Assembly (NCBI GenBank): GCA_001725945.1
Contig: LRMT01000042.1
Span: 60,258 to 124,257 of the forward strand
From: Cupriavidus sp. UYMMa02A
GTDB lineage: Bacteria > Pseudomonadota > Gammaproteobacteria > Burkholderiales > Burkholderiaceae
Length of the DNA stretch: 64,000 nucleotides
Reading direction: 5' to 3'
A program made the position numbers and the translations under genes. This document shows, one piece after another, positions 1 through 10,105 of this stretch (position 1 is its first letter; each line of letters opens with the position of its first letter). A model generated the notes under the pieces. That model was not told the origin of the DNA. It was given only the letters and a program-made list of their open reading frames with translations, and did not search any database.

Positions 1-529
1 GGCCGGAGCAGCTTCACGAGTTTCTCGCGGGCGTCACCATTGTCAATGACATTTCCGCGCGCGACGTTCAGCTGCCACAGGCTCAGTTCTACAAAGGAAA
101 GAGCTATCGCAGCTTTGGTCCCGTGGGTCCTTTCCTGGTGCTGCTGAACGCAGAGGAATGGGCACGCTGGCCTGAACTGCGCATGCGGCTACATGTGAAC
201 GGACAGCCGCGTCAGGATACCTACTGCGGTGACATGATCTTTAAGCCGCACCAGACGCTGACCGAGTTCTCCGCCCTGCATGACCTGCACCCCGGTGACC
301 TTATTGCCACCGGTACGCCAGCGGGCTGCGCAGCCGGGCCCCGGGCAAGCTTGCGATGTGGATGTTTCGCCATGTGCTGTCCGAGCGTACAAAGTGGCAA
401 CGCTTCATCAAGAAGGGCCGCTCGAACCCCGCCTACCTGCAGCCGGGCGACATCATGACTGCCTCGATACGCACTGACGATGGAGCGATCGAGCTGGGCG
501 AGCAGCGCAATCGCGTGGTGTCGGCATGA
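1..529 (+). CDS. fumarylacetoacetate hydrolase (FAH) family protein, 5'-truncated, one frameshift
   Basis: The reading frame enters from the left edge, so the N-terminus is outside the window. The visible part contains family signatures: NDISARDVQ, a GKSYRSFGPVGP stretch, and the late GDLIATGTPAG loop of the metal-binding fold. At about base 345 the frame breaks; one base shift restores the usual C-terminus (MWMFRHVLSER ... PAYLQPGDIMTASI) up to TGA 527-529. Members hydrolyse C-C bonds of acylpyruvates or decarboxylate/hydrate ring-cleavage products in the cytoplasm; the substrate cannot be read here. The stop overlaps the next start (ATGA), which indicates translational coupling. It heads a catabolic operon with a CoA ligase and a molybdenum hydroxylase-like enzyme, so a ring-cleavage product is a reasonable inferred substrate. 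Confidence 0.8.
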
Positions 530-1565
530 ACGCCGCATATCGCGAACCCATGGCGGCGGTTGCCGCTATAGACGGATTTGGCGAGGCCTTTCCGCTGCAG
601 GTTCGTCCGAAGTCCTGCCGGAAGCCGCGCAATGGCGAGATCGTGGTGCAGGTGGAGGCTGCGGCAGTGAATCCCATCGATGTGCGCCGACGCAGCGGCT
701 ACGGCAGGAGAATTCTTTCGCTGATGGGGGCAACGCGCATGCCCCTGGTTCTCGGCAACGATTTTGCGGGGACCGTTTGTGCCGTGGGTGCTGGCGTGAC
801 CGGATTGCGTGAAGGCGACGCTGTGTTCGGTGCCAAGCCGCCGTCAAGCGACGGAACCCATGCCACGCACGTAACTGTCCTGGCCGCCCACGTTGCGCTC
901 AGCCCTTCCTCCATTCCGGCTGACGCACTTGCTACGTTGCCCTACAACTTCCAAACCGTGGCGAGAGCGTTCGCGGACGCCGGCATTTCGCGCGGTACCG
1001 TGCAGGGTCGCCCTGTACTTGTCTATGGGGCGACGGGCGGCCTCGGACAAATTGCTGTCAGGTTGCTCCACCTGCTGGGAGCCAATGTCACGGCAGTGGG
1101 CGCAAAGAGCGGGCTCCAGGCCTGTTTCGACGCCGGCGCCACGGCAGTGGTTGACCGCCATGCGCAATCGCTCGCCAGCTTGCCGCGGCATTTTGCTGCC
1201 ACGCTGAACTTCGCCAACTGGGACGATGAAGCAGCGCTGCTGCGCCTGCTCTCGCCAGACGCAGCGGGTCATGCAACAACGGTCCATCCGCTGCTCGGCA
1301 ACTTCGACAGGCTGGGCCTGGTCGCGGGTGGCGTCGCCTCGTTGGCTGAAAAGCGGACCAAACGTGCCCTGATTCCGCACGGCGCACGGTATGGGTGGAC
1401 GACGTTCCGATCGAGCGCAGCCGTACTGCAATCGCTTGCCACCTGCGCAGCTCCCTGCGCCCACTTTGCGTGAAGACCTTCCCGCTTTCGCAGGCTGAGC
1501 AGGCATACCTGCACGTCACCCGGCGCGAGCCCGGGCGGGCAGTCCTGCTGCCACAGCAACACTAA
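526..1565 (+). CDS. MDR-family NAD(P)H:quinone reductase-like oxidoreductase, one frameshift
   Basis: Zinc-free medium-chain dehydrogenase/reductase. It shows the N-terminal GroES-like fold (VEAAAVNPIDVRRRSG), a NDFAGTVCAVGAG turn, and the Rossmann loop VYGATGGLGQIAVR for NAD(P)H near residues 165-180. The direct frame stops early at 1473. A shift near 1440 gives the conserved C-terminus PLSQAEQAYLHVTRREPGR and stop TAA 1563-1565, for about 346 residues, normal for the family. The start ATG overlaps the FAH stop by four bases. Likely cytoplasmic reduction of a quinone or enone intermediate in the same pathway; the substrate is not evident. Confidence 0.8.
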
Positions 1566-1596
1566 CAAAAAAAGCACCCTCATCAAGGAGACAAGC

Positions 1597-3525
1597 ATGC
1601 CCGATACAACAGTGGGCGCCGGGATGTTGTCCGGTGCAATCCGGACCCAGGCCGATATCGACGTCTTTGAACGCACGCCCTGGCAAGAGAAGGTTCCCGC
1701 GCAAAACACGTACGAACTCCTGTGCCGCGCTTGCGATCGCCATCGGGACAAGACCGCGCTTCGCTTCGTCATGACTGGAGAGCCCAACGCACCCGAGTTC
1801 ACGGTGAACTACGCGAGTCTGAGGCGCGCGTGACGCAAGCCGCCAATGCCTTCTTCCGCGCCGGCGTTACACCGGGTACGGCGGTAACCGTGCTGCTTCC
1901 AAATCTCCCCCAGACCCACTATGCCTTGCTTGGCGCGCAGGCCGCGGGGATTGCCAGCCCAGTCAACCCGATGCTCGAGGTGGACTATATCGCCGCCATC
2001 GTCGATGAAACAGGCGCCCAGGCGCTGGTCGCCTGCGCGCCAATGGAAGACAGCACGCTTTGGGATAAGGCCATCGCCGTGGTTGACCGCTGTCGTGCGG
2101 TGCGGACCCTGTTCGTCGTCAGCGCTACGCCGTACGTCGGCGACGATGAGCGCAAGCGGATGGAGGCGGCATTCGAAGCTGCGTCACGGCCGGCTCGCGT
2201 GGACGTGAAGATCGTCAGCTTCGAAGAGGCGTTGGCGGCCGAGCCTTCAGACGCGCTGGTCTCACAGCGACGCATTTTACCGACCGACATCTGCTCGTAC
2301 TTCCATACCGGTGGTACCACCGGCCTGCCAAAGTCGCGACGCACACGCATCTCAACGAAGCGTTTGTTGCGTCGATGCTGGACGTGCTCACGCCGTCCCC
2401 CAATACAATCCTGTGCGGCCTCCCGCTGTTCCATGTAAACGGCGCGATGGTCACCGGCCTGGCCGCCTTCCATAGCGGCTGGGAGGTCGTCATGCTGACG
2501 GCTGCGGCTACCGCGGTCACGGCGTGATGCCAAATTTCTGGAAGATCGTCGAACGGTTCCGGGCGAACAGCTTCAGTGGCGTGCCGACAATCTATAGCGC
2601 GCTGGCTGACCTGCCTCGCGATGGCGCCGACATTTCCTCGCTTCGCTTCGCTTTCTGCGGTGCCGCGCCGCTGCCGGCCGAAGTCGCGAGACGCTTCGAG
2701 GCTGCCGCCGGCATCCCGCTGTACGAGGGCTATGGGATGACAGAAGGCGCCTGCGTTTCGGCGCTGAATCCGCCACTGGGCGAGCGCCGCCTTGGCAGCG
2801 TTGGATTGCGTCTCCCTCATCAGGCCATCGGCGTCTGGAAGGCTGGTAGCGCTGGCCTTGCCGCTGAACCGGCCGCTCCCGGTGAAACCGGTGTGATCGG
2901 CATTCATGGTCCCAATGTGTTTCCCGGCTACTTGCGGGAGCACGATAACCGCGACATCTGGCTAAAGCCGGGCTGGCTCAACACCGGCGACCTCGGTTAT
3001 CTGGACGCGGATGGCTATCTGCACCTGACGGGCCGTGCCAAGGAACTGATCATTCGCGGCGGCCACAATATCGACCCGGCAATGATCGAGGACGCGCTCC
3101 TTCAGCATCCGGCCGTGGCGATGGTTGCTGCGGTCAGCCAGCCGGATGTGCACGCCGGTGAATTGCCTGTTGCCTATGTCACGCTCAAGCCGGGGCACGT
3201 TCTCTCTGCCGACGAACTGCTGGCTGCGGCACGCACGCTAGTACCGGAGCGCGCCGCTGTACCGGCACGCATCGAAATTCTGCAAGCGCTGCCGCTGACC
3301 CAGATTGGGAAAGTGGCACGCGCGGAGTTGCGCATGCGCGCCGTCGAGGAAGTATTCCACGAACATCTGGCACAAGCCGGTGTGGCCGCCAGCGTACGGG
3401 TTGGGCCGGATATCAGAAGGGGTACCGTGGCCTTCGTTCAATGCGCTGCTGCCGACGCAGAACGTGTGCGGGATCTTCTGGTTGGACGGTTTCCATTTCC
3501 GCTCGACTTCACTCATCCGGCGTGA
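1597..3525 (+). CDS. AMP-forming acyl-CoA synthetase, three frameshifts
   Basis: ANL-superfamily ligase that activates a carboxylic acid to its CoA thioester via an acyl-adenylate. The P-loop motif FHTGGTTGLPK lies near base 2305, followed by A5 (YEGYGMTEGA), A7 (WLNTGDLGYLD), A8 (GRAKELIIRGGHNIDP) and the A10 lysine region (PLTQIGKVARAEL). Frames change near 1832, 2330 and 2515; joined, they give about 640 residues, long for the family because of a C-terminal tail after A10. An AAGGAGA-like ribosome site precedes ATG 1597. It lies 31 bp after the MDR gene and 8 bp before the molybdenum enzyme. It probably activates an aromatic or alicyclic acid, by inference from neighbours. The exact substrate class cannot be told from sequence. 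Confidence 0.85.
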
Positions 3526-3533
3526 ATCTAGCG

Positions 3534-6532
3534 ATGAAAAAGATTGTCCTTCGAACCATCTTGTTCGCCTTGCCAAGGGTCCTCAATGTGACCGCTTGGA
3601 AGCATCCGGCTTTTCGCCAACGACTGAAGCAAAAGAACTGTACTGCCTTCATCGGGCTGCTGGACGGAAGCATTGGTCTCACCCTCGAAATCAAGGGGGG
3701 GAAGGTGCGCTCGCGGAAGGCGAAGAGCGTAGAGCCCGATGTCAGCATGCTGTTCAGGGATCTCCCGACGGCCCTGAAATTCCTCATGCCCAACCCGGAT
3801 CAGGGCGATATCATCCACGCCGCGAAGAATTTCAAAGTCATCACGAAGGGGCCGGACCCCTTGGTGGTCTGGTTCATGCAAACGCTGAACCTCAGCCAGA
3901 CCGTTGGCGTCTCCATGGGTACGCCGATGGCCGACGGAACGCGGCGCTTTACGACCTGCACGAATGGCGGGCCGCTTTTCGTCTATGTGAAAGAGGGACG
4001 CGTCCAGCGCGTGACGCCACTCGAGTTCGACGCCGACGATGCGCCTGGCTGGGAAATCACCGCGCGTGGAAAGACCTTTCGACCGCAGCGCCGGGCGCTG
4101 GTGGCGCCACACGCCATGACGCTGAAGTCGGTCGTCTATTCGGACAAGCGCATTCTCCATCCGATGAAGCGCGTGGATTACGATCCAGATGGCGAGCGCA
4201 ATCCACAGAACCGAGGGAAATCGGGTTACGTGCGCATCTCCTGGGACGAAGCCCTCGACCTTGTCGCCAAGGAAATCAACCGGCAAAAACGCGTTCACGG
4301 TCCCGGTGCCATCACCTTCCCGATGTCGTCCCACCATCAGTGGGGCAACGTGGGCTATTACCTCAGCGCCTTGACCCGCTTCGCCAATTTGATTGGCTTC
4401 ACCCGAGTCGCCGCCAATCCGGACAGTTGGGAGGGCTGGTACTGGGGGGCGATGCATCATTTCGGCAATTCCATGCGGATCGGCGTCCCGGCGGGCTATG
4501 GCGGAGTCGAGGATTGTCTGAAGGAAGCCGATCTCATTGTGTTCTGGTCCTGCGATCCGGAGAGCACCAATGGTGCCTATGCCGGGTTCGAAGGCACGCA
4601 ACGGCGCCTGTGGGCCAAGGAACTCGGTATTGAGTTCATACACATCGATCCGCACAACAATCCGACGGCGCAATTGCTCGGCGGGCGCTGGATACCGGTG
4701 CGGCCGCAAACCGACGCGCCCTGGCTACCGCGATCATGTACGTATGGGCAGTCGAGGGCTTGTACGACACGGACTACGTTGCAGCCCGCACAACAGGCTT
4801 CGAAGAGTGGAAGGCCTATCTGGTGGGACAAACCGACGGTATCCCCAAGACGCCGGAGTGGCAAGAAGCCGAAACGGGCGTGCCCGCCAAGGACGTGCGC
4901 GCCCTCGCGCGAAAGTGGGGCAACAGGAAGGTCTATCTGGCGGCCGGCATGACGGGCGCAGGATTCGGCGGCGCAGGCCGCGGCGCCACAGGGCAACAGT
5001 GGGCACGCTGCATGATCATGATGATGGCGATGCAGGGCTGGGGCAAGCCGGGGGTCAATTTCGGATGCCTTCAGCTCGGCACGCCAGTGGACCTCCACTT
5101 CTACTTTCCGGGATACGCGGATGGCGGGATCTCCGGTGATCTGATGTGGACCGGCAATGCTGTCAGCAACTATCAGCGCATGCCGCACATTCTGACAATG
5201 AACCCCGTCAAGCAAATGGTGCCGCGGCAACAGTTGCCTGACGCCATCATCAACGGCCACGCCAGCGGCTATCTCTGGGACGGCATTTCGCAGGAGGCGC
5301 AATTCGCGCCTTTCACTTATCCGATGCCCGGATATTCGCCCATCCACATGATCTACCGTTACGGAGGCTCGGCGTTCAGCACCGTCACCAAGTCGGGTCG
5401 ATGGATCGATGCCTATCGTCACCCCAGCATTGAATTTGTCGTCAATCAGTCGATCTGGATGGAGGGTGAGGCCCAGTTCGCCGACATCATTCTTCCTGCC
5501 TGCAGCTCGCTGGAGCGCTGGGACATTGGCGAATGGTCGAATTCGGGCGGATACGCGCATCATGGGATAGCCGGCGTCAATCATCGCGTCGTAACGCTGC
5601 AGCACAAGTGCATTGAGCCGCTCGGTGAGTCTCGGTCTGACTACGACATCTTCACCGGGATTCTGGAGCGGCTGGGTCTCGGCGCCTTGTTTACCGAAGG
5701 CGGTTCGGAGCTTGACTGGGTCAAGCGCGTTTTCGATGGCTCCGATCTGCGTGACCACATTTCCTGGACTGAGTTCTGTCGCAAGGGTTACTACGTTGTC
5801 CCCCCCGAAAGGCCGGATTTCAGCCAACCGGTGGATATGCGTTGGTTCGCCGAAGGCCGCCAGAAGGACGTCCCCGAGCCGCATCCGCTGCCAAGCCAGT
5901 TTGCCGAGGGATTCGGCAAGGGCGTGCAGACACCCAGTGGCAAGATCGAGTTCATTCCCGAAATCCTCAAGCGCCACACGGCAGACAATCCCGACCGGCC
6001 GGCGCTCAATCGCTACATCCCCTCATGGGAAGGCCTCGGGACAGCCGAGTTGGCGGGCAAGTATCCGTTGCAGATGATTGCCACACACTCCCGCTATAGC
6101 TTCCATACGTCGAGCGACGGCAAGAACAGCGCCGTGAACCACGTACGAGACCATCGCGCCCGTATTGCCGGGCATGATTTCTGGCTGCTGCGCATCAATG
6201 CCGTCGATGCGGAAGAACGCGGGATCGCGCACCGTGACCTGGTCAAGGTCTATAACGACCGCGGGGCGGTGATCTGTGCGGCAGATATCTCGCCGTTGAT
6301 GGTTCCAGGCGTGGTGAAGTCGCATGAGGCGAGTGCCGAGTTCCAGATGGTGGACATCGGAGGCGAAGCCGTCGAGATCGGCGGCTGCATGAACATCCTC
6401 ACGCCGGACCGCCCCCAGACGCGGGGCACAAGCAGCATGAGTCCCAATTCATGTCTGGTTCAAATCGAAAGATGGCAGGGTGCGGAGGAGTTCAAGCTCC
6501 GCCGCGCTGAGACAGGGATCGCTCATGAGTAA
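3534..6532 (+). CDS. molybdopterin oxidoreductase, transhydroxylase / resorcinol hydroxylase-type large subunit with SCP2-like N-terminal extension
   Basis: From about residue 130 the protein follows the large subunit of pyrogallol-phloroglucinol transhydroxylase (DMSO-reductase superfamily): GGPLFVYVKEGRVQRVTP, SSHHQWGNVGY, NPDSWEGWYWGAMH, WFAEGRQKD and the C-terminal GGCMNILTPDR. Residues equivalent to the active-site His, Asp and molybdenum-ligand Ser of that enzyme (from memory of its structure) are His267, Asp297 and Ser298. No N-terminal Cys motif for an iron-sulfur cluster and no Tat signal is present, as in the cytoplasmic transhydroxylase. The first ~123 residues are extra; GSIGLTLEIKGGKV, PDVSMLFRDL and GPDPLVVWFMQTLN resemble an SCP2-type lipid-binding domain. 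A frameshift lies near 4720. The gene overlaps its small subunit by 8 bp. It likely hydroxylates or rearranges a phenolic ring; the substrate is unknown. Confidence 0.85.
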
Positions 6533-7414
6533 GTGGAACCTCATCATCAACGTCGGCCGTTGCGAGAATTGCTACAACTGCGTCATTGCCGAGAAGGACG
6601 AGCATGTCGGCAACGACTTTCCCGGGTATGCGGCGCCTGCATCCGTGTCGGGGGAAAGCACGATCCGCATTCTGCGCCGCGTCGAGGGACAGGCGCCAAT
6701 GGTCGAAACGACCTACCTGCCGGTCATGTGCAACCATTGTGACAACGCGCCATGCATGAAAGTGGGCGGGGACGCGATTACGAAGCGCAAGGATGGGATC
6801 GTCATCATCGACCCCATCAAGGGCAAGGGCCGCAAGGACATCGTCCGTTCATGCCCTTACAAGGCCATTGTCTGGAACGAGGAACTGCAGCTGCCTCAGA
6901 CCTGGATCTTCGATGCCCATTTGCTCGACAAGGGTTGGCCGCGCCCCCGCTGTCAGCAAGCGTGTCCCACCGATGTCTTCGAGGCGGTGAAGCTCGACGA
7001 CAACGCCATGGCGCAGAAGGCTCGCACTGAGGGATTGAAGGTACTGCTGCCCAAGCTGGGCGCCAAGCCGAGAGTCTATTACCGAGGGCTGGAACGCTGG
7101 GAAGCGTGCTTCATCGGCGGCAGCGTCAGCGTCGAGGCATCTGGCAGGGTCGATTGCGTTGCAGGCGCCGAAGTGTCCCTGTACCAGGGCGGCAAGAAGA
7201 TTGCCGTTATGCAAAGCGATGATTTCGGCGACTTCCGCTTCGGCGGCCTGCCCCAAAAAGCGGCGCCTATCGTATCGAAATCCGTCACAGCGCGGGAGCA
7301 GCGCACAGGGACTGCGAGCTCGACGAAAGCCTCTATCTCGGCGAGATCGAGCTTGTCCCTAGCCATCAGACGCGGGAGCGAGACCCGTCTGTTTGCGTCA
7401 CCCAGATGAGCTGA
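6525..7414 (+). CDS. transhydroxylase-type iron-sulfur small subunit, one frameshift, one cluster apparently lost
   Basis: Electron-transfer partner of the preceding molybdenum subunit. The ferredoxin-like N-terminal part has CENCYNC, MCNHCDNAPC, SCPY and RCQQACP. The C-terminal part (from about residue 195, GGSVSVEASGRVDCVAGAEV) is a Cna-B/transthyretin-like beta domain, as in the transhydroxylase beta subunit. Compared with that subunit (recalled), the fourth Cys of the first motif is replaced (CVIAEK) and a later CxxC pair is absent (QTWIFDAHLLD). This leaves nine Cys, enough for two [4Fe-4S] clusters. A frameshift near 7255 must be crossed to finish the beta domain (YRIEIRHSAGAAHRDCELDE) at TGA 7412-7414. 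The start ATG 6525 lies inside the end of the large-subunit gene, implying coupled translation. Confidence 0.83.
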
Positions 7415-7613
7415 CGGCGCAGCAGAGATAGCCGCGCCCATCACGACAACAAGCGGGCAGGGCGTAGCTCTGGCAAACAGCCAGGAAGCTCGCCTTCCGG
7501 CGTTCGCTTTGATGTCTCGATGGTGTGCGGCCGACCGCTGCGGCCGGCCTCTACGGAACTCTTTCCCACCTGCTTTCATTACCACTGCCATTACAACGAG
7601 GAGACATTGCAGC

Positions 7614-8783
7614 ATGAGAGAGCGCCTTCTTACCTGCGCAGCCGTCGGATTGTTTTCCGGGGCAGCCTACGGCCAGTCCAGTGTCACGCTGTACGGGGTT
7701 GTTGACACCAATCTCGAGTACATCAATCGCGTCGGATCCGTTCCATTACCCACGAATCTTATAACCCTGGGGCGGGGCATAGCGTCACCCGCATGAATAG
7801 CGGTGGTGTTGCGGGATCCGCTGGGGCTTACGCGCAGAGGAGGACCTTGGCGGGGGCATGAAGTCGCTTTTCGTACTGGAAAGCGGCTTTCAGGCCGATA
7901 CAGGCGCTTTGGAAATGAACAACACACTGTTTGACCGACAGGCGTACGTCGGGTTGCGCAGCAACAATTTTGGCCAGCTGACCTTCGGCCGGCAGTACAC
8001 ATCCCTCTTTCTGGGATTGGCCAATTTCATGCCTGCGGCCTACTCGGTTCAGTATGAGCCGATCGGTGTGGTAGCCGGCCAGAACTTCCGCGAGAACAAT
8101 ACCGTTCAGTACGCTGCCGTAGCAGGGCCGGTGACAGCGATTGCGCATTGGTCCTTTGGTGTCGGAGTCACTTTGCCTCCCACCAGTCCGTTCTCTCAGC
8201 AAGTCATGGTCGGAGGCAATGGCGAGGTGCCGGGGAGGGCCAGGCTGATACGGGGTATGGTGCGGCACTGATCTATATGCCCGGCGCATTCGGCTTCACC
8301 ATCGACTACGATCAGTACAACCCGTCGATCGCCCAAGGCAGCGGTACCAATCGGCGGGTCGCGGTCGCTGCGAGCTACACGTTCGATGGCAAGGCCAAGG
8401 TCATGGGTGGGTATCGTTGGGGACAAAACAAGGATCAGAATAGCCTGACAGTCCTGCGCGATGACTATTACTGGTTAGGGGCGAATTATCAATTGACTCC
8501 AGCCGTCGAGCTGACCGTTGAGTACGATTACCAGAATGTCCGGAATCTGAACGGCAACGCTGCAATTGCGAATCCATGGCAACTGTTATTCATGGCGAAA
8601 TATAGCTTGAGCAAGAGAACGGATCTGTATCTGTCCACGGCTTATGCGCGGAACGCCGGATTGATGCTCGAATCGGCGACATCTGGCTATGGCGCAAGTC
8701 TGCTCCTGAATAACAGTTACGCGCCGGGGGGCGGACAGATATCGATGATTGGCGTTGCAGGAGGAGTCCGTCATATCTTTTAA
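7614..8783 (+). CDS. Gram-negative general porin (OmpC-like), three frameshifts
   Basis: Trimeric beta-barrel outer-membrane porin of the Burkholderiales type. A signal peptide (MRERLLTCAAVGLFSGAAYG) is followed by the hallmark QSSVTLYGVVDTNLEY, then RWGLRAEEDLGGG, DRQAYVGLRSNNFGQLTFGRQ, and the C-terminal barrel strand ending GGVRHIF with terminal Phe. Frames change near 7785, 7820 and 8243; joined length is about 390 residues, normal for the family. A good GAGGAGA site lies before ATG 7614. It follows the molybdenum enzyme by 199 bp on the same strand, so it may take up the pathway's substrate, but it could have its own promoter. Confidence 0.88.
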
Positions 8784-8922
8784 GGGGACTGTTCGGCCTG
8801 CCTAATGGATACTTCTACCCTCGCTAGCCAAGCTGGATATCGCAGTTCGTACAAGCTACGCCGCCCTGGGTAGATGTTGTGCCACAGGCTGGCGGTGTAT
8901 CCGGCTTCGTGCTTTCCCTAGC

Positions 8923-8959
8923 TGCCCCGAACTGTCAATTGGGTGCCCCAAATTGTCAA
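8923..8959 (+). promoter_or_regulatory. predicted AraC-type operator: two direct 16-bp half-sites, 21-bp period
   Basis: Two copies, TGCCCCGAACTGTCAA (8923-8938) and TGCCCCAAATTGTCAA (8944-8959), repeat in the same orientation exactly 21 bp apart. A -10-like GATACT sits at 8980-8985, and the second half-site ends in a TTGTCA that could act as the -35. The same arrangement occurs at 20663-20699 beside an AraC-family gene. Spacing and polarity fit an AraC activator. The promoter would serve the SDR gene at 9224 through a leader of about 230 nt. Confidence 0.65.
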
Positions 8960-9119
8960 AGCGCTTCGCATCGTTGCGGGATACTTGTTGCGTTCGAATG
9001 CCGCGGCCTCCGGGTTCGGCGAGTGGCTGAAGGCTGACGCACTCATCGCGCCGCCATCGAGCCACGGCGTTGCAGCCCCGCTTCGCTGACAAAGACAAAC
9101 ACACAAGGGGGCGACTGTG

Positions 9120-9154
9120 TTCTTCCTTCTCCCGCCCGGCGAGAGAAGGAAGAA
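9120..9154 (+). repeat. inverted repeat, 12-bp arms, 11-nt loop
   Basis: TTCTTCCTTCTC at 9120-9131 pairs perfectly with GAGAAGGAAGAA at 9143-9154. It has no T-run, so it is not a clear terminator. It lies in the presumed leader of the SDR gene, about 70 bp before its start. It could be a leader structure or a REP-like element. Apart from this and the operator, nothing is recognised in 8784-9223. Confidence 0.5.
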
Positions 9155-9223
9155 AACGGCTCGCCAGTCTCACCAGGCGCGCGCGGATTCTGACGTCCGG
9201 CACAGGTTTGCAAGGAGAAGACA

Positions 9224-10036
9224 ATGGAACTGAAGGACAAGGTTGCAATCATCACCGGCGCAGGCCAAGGCGGCGGCGAAGGCATCGCACGCGTGCTGGC
9301 GCGTGAAGGGGCGAAGATCGCTGTGGTGGACCTGAACCTTGACGCTGCCCGCCGCGTCGCTTCCAGCATCGACCCGGACGGCAAGCGTGCGATTGCCATC
9401 CGCGCCGACGTCAGCAAGAAGGCAGACGCGGAAGCCATGGCCAGCCAGACCCTTGAGGCGTTCGGCGCCATCGACATTCTGGTCAACAACGCCGGCGTCG
9501 GCGGCGCGTCCGCGCTGGTGTGCGACGTCACCGAGGAGAACTGGGACCGCGTGATGGGGGTGAATGCAAAGGGCATCCTGTTCTGCTGCCAGGCCGTCAT
9601 CCCCGCCATGAGCGCACAAGGCAAGGGCAAGATCGTCAATATCGACTCGATTGCCGGCATCCGCATGGCTTACTTCAGCAGCGTGGATTACACGGCATCC
9701 AAGCATGCGGTCACGGGACTGACGCAGCATCTCGCATGGGAGTTGGCGGACCAGCGCATCAACGTCAATGCGGTATGCCCTGGCGGCATCCTGACGCCTG
9801 CGATTGAAGCCTATGCAAGCCCGGAAAAGCGAGAAGCCCTGATCCGGCGGACGGTGCCGCTGGGCAGATTCTGCAAGCCCACGGAGATCGGCGAAGCGGT
9901 ATCTTTCCTCGCCAGCGAGCGTGCGGACATGATCACGGGCCAGATGCTCGCGGTGGACGGCGGCACCCTCACCGGTTACGGGGAAGACCTGCGCGCCGTA
10001 TTGCGCCAGCGGCTCCAGGAAGAAGCGAGCCATTGA
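9224..10036 (+). CDS. short-chain dehydrogenase/reductase (SDR)
   Basis: Classical cytoplasmic SDR of 270 residues. The cofactor loop is TGAGQGGGEGIA near residues 12-23, DVS and NNAGVGG follow, the catalytic Ser is in NIDSIAG, and the catalytic Tyr/Lys are in YTASK. PGG and a C-terminal MLAVDGG complete the pattern. An Asp at the end of the second strand (VVDLN) favours NAD(H). It interconverts an alcohol and a ketone on a small substrate not readable from sequence. AAGGAGA precedes ATG 9224. The frame is intact. It is the only gene in its transcription unit, downstream of the predicted AraC operator at 8923. Confidence 0.88.
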   Translation: MELKDKVAIITGAGQGGGEGIARVLAREGAKIAVVDLNLDAARRVASSIDPDGKRAIAIRADVSKKADAEAMASQTLEAFGAIDILVNNAGVGGASALVCDVTEENWDRVMGVNAKGILFCCQAVIPAMSAQGKGKIVNIDSIAGIRMAYFSSVDYTASKHAVTGLTQHLAWELADQRINVNAVCPGGILTPAIEAYASPEKREALIRRTVPLGRFCKPTEIGEAVSFLASERADMITGQMLAVDGGTLTGYGEDLRAVLRQRLQEEASH

Positions 10037-10041
10037 CTGCA

Positions 10042-10091
10042 GCGCTGCCGGCAGCGCCTCGTCCGAAGCGGGAGGCGAAGCTGCCGGCAGC
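10042..10091. repeat. two copies of a GC-rich palindrome between convergent genes
   Basis: GCGCTGCCGGCAGCGC (10042-10057) is a perfect 16-bp palindrome; GCTGCCGGCAGC (10080-10091) repeats its core. They lie between the stops of two convergent SDR genes. They may work as bidirectional stem-loops for transcript ends, although there is no T-run. Confidence 0.4.
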
Positions 10092-10105
10092 GGTTCACGG
10101 TGAGC

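Noticed and set aside
4577..5977. 466-residue open frame on the minus strand
   Set aside because: Shadow of the molybdenum enzyme gene, whose plus-strand translation matches a known family throughout.
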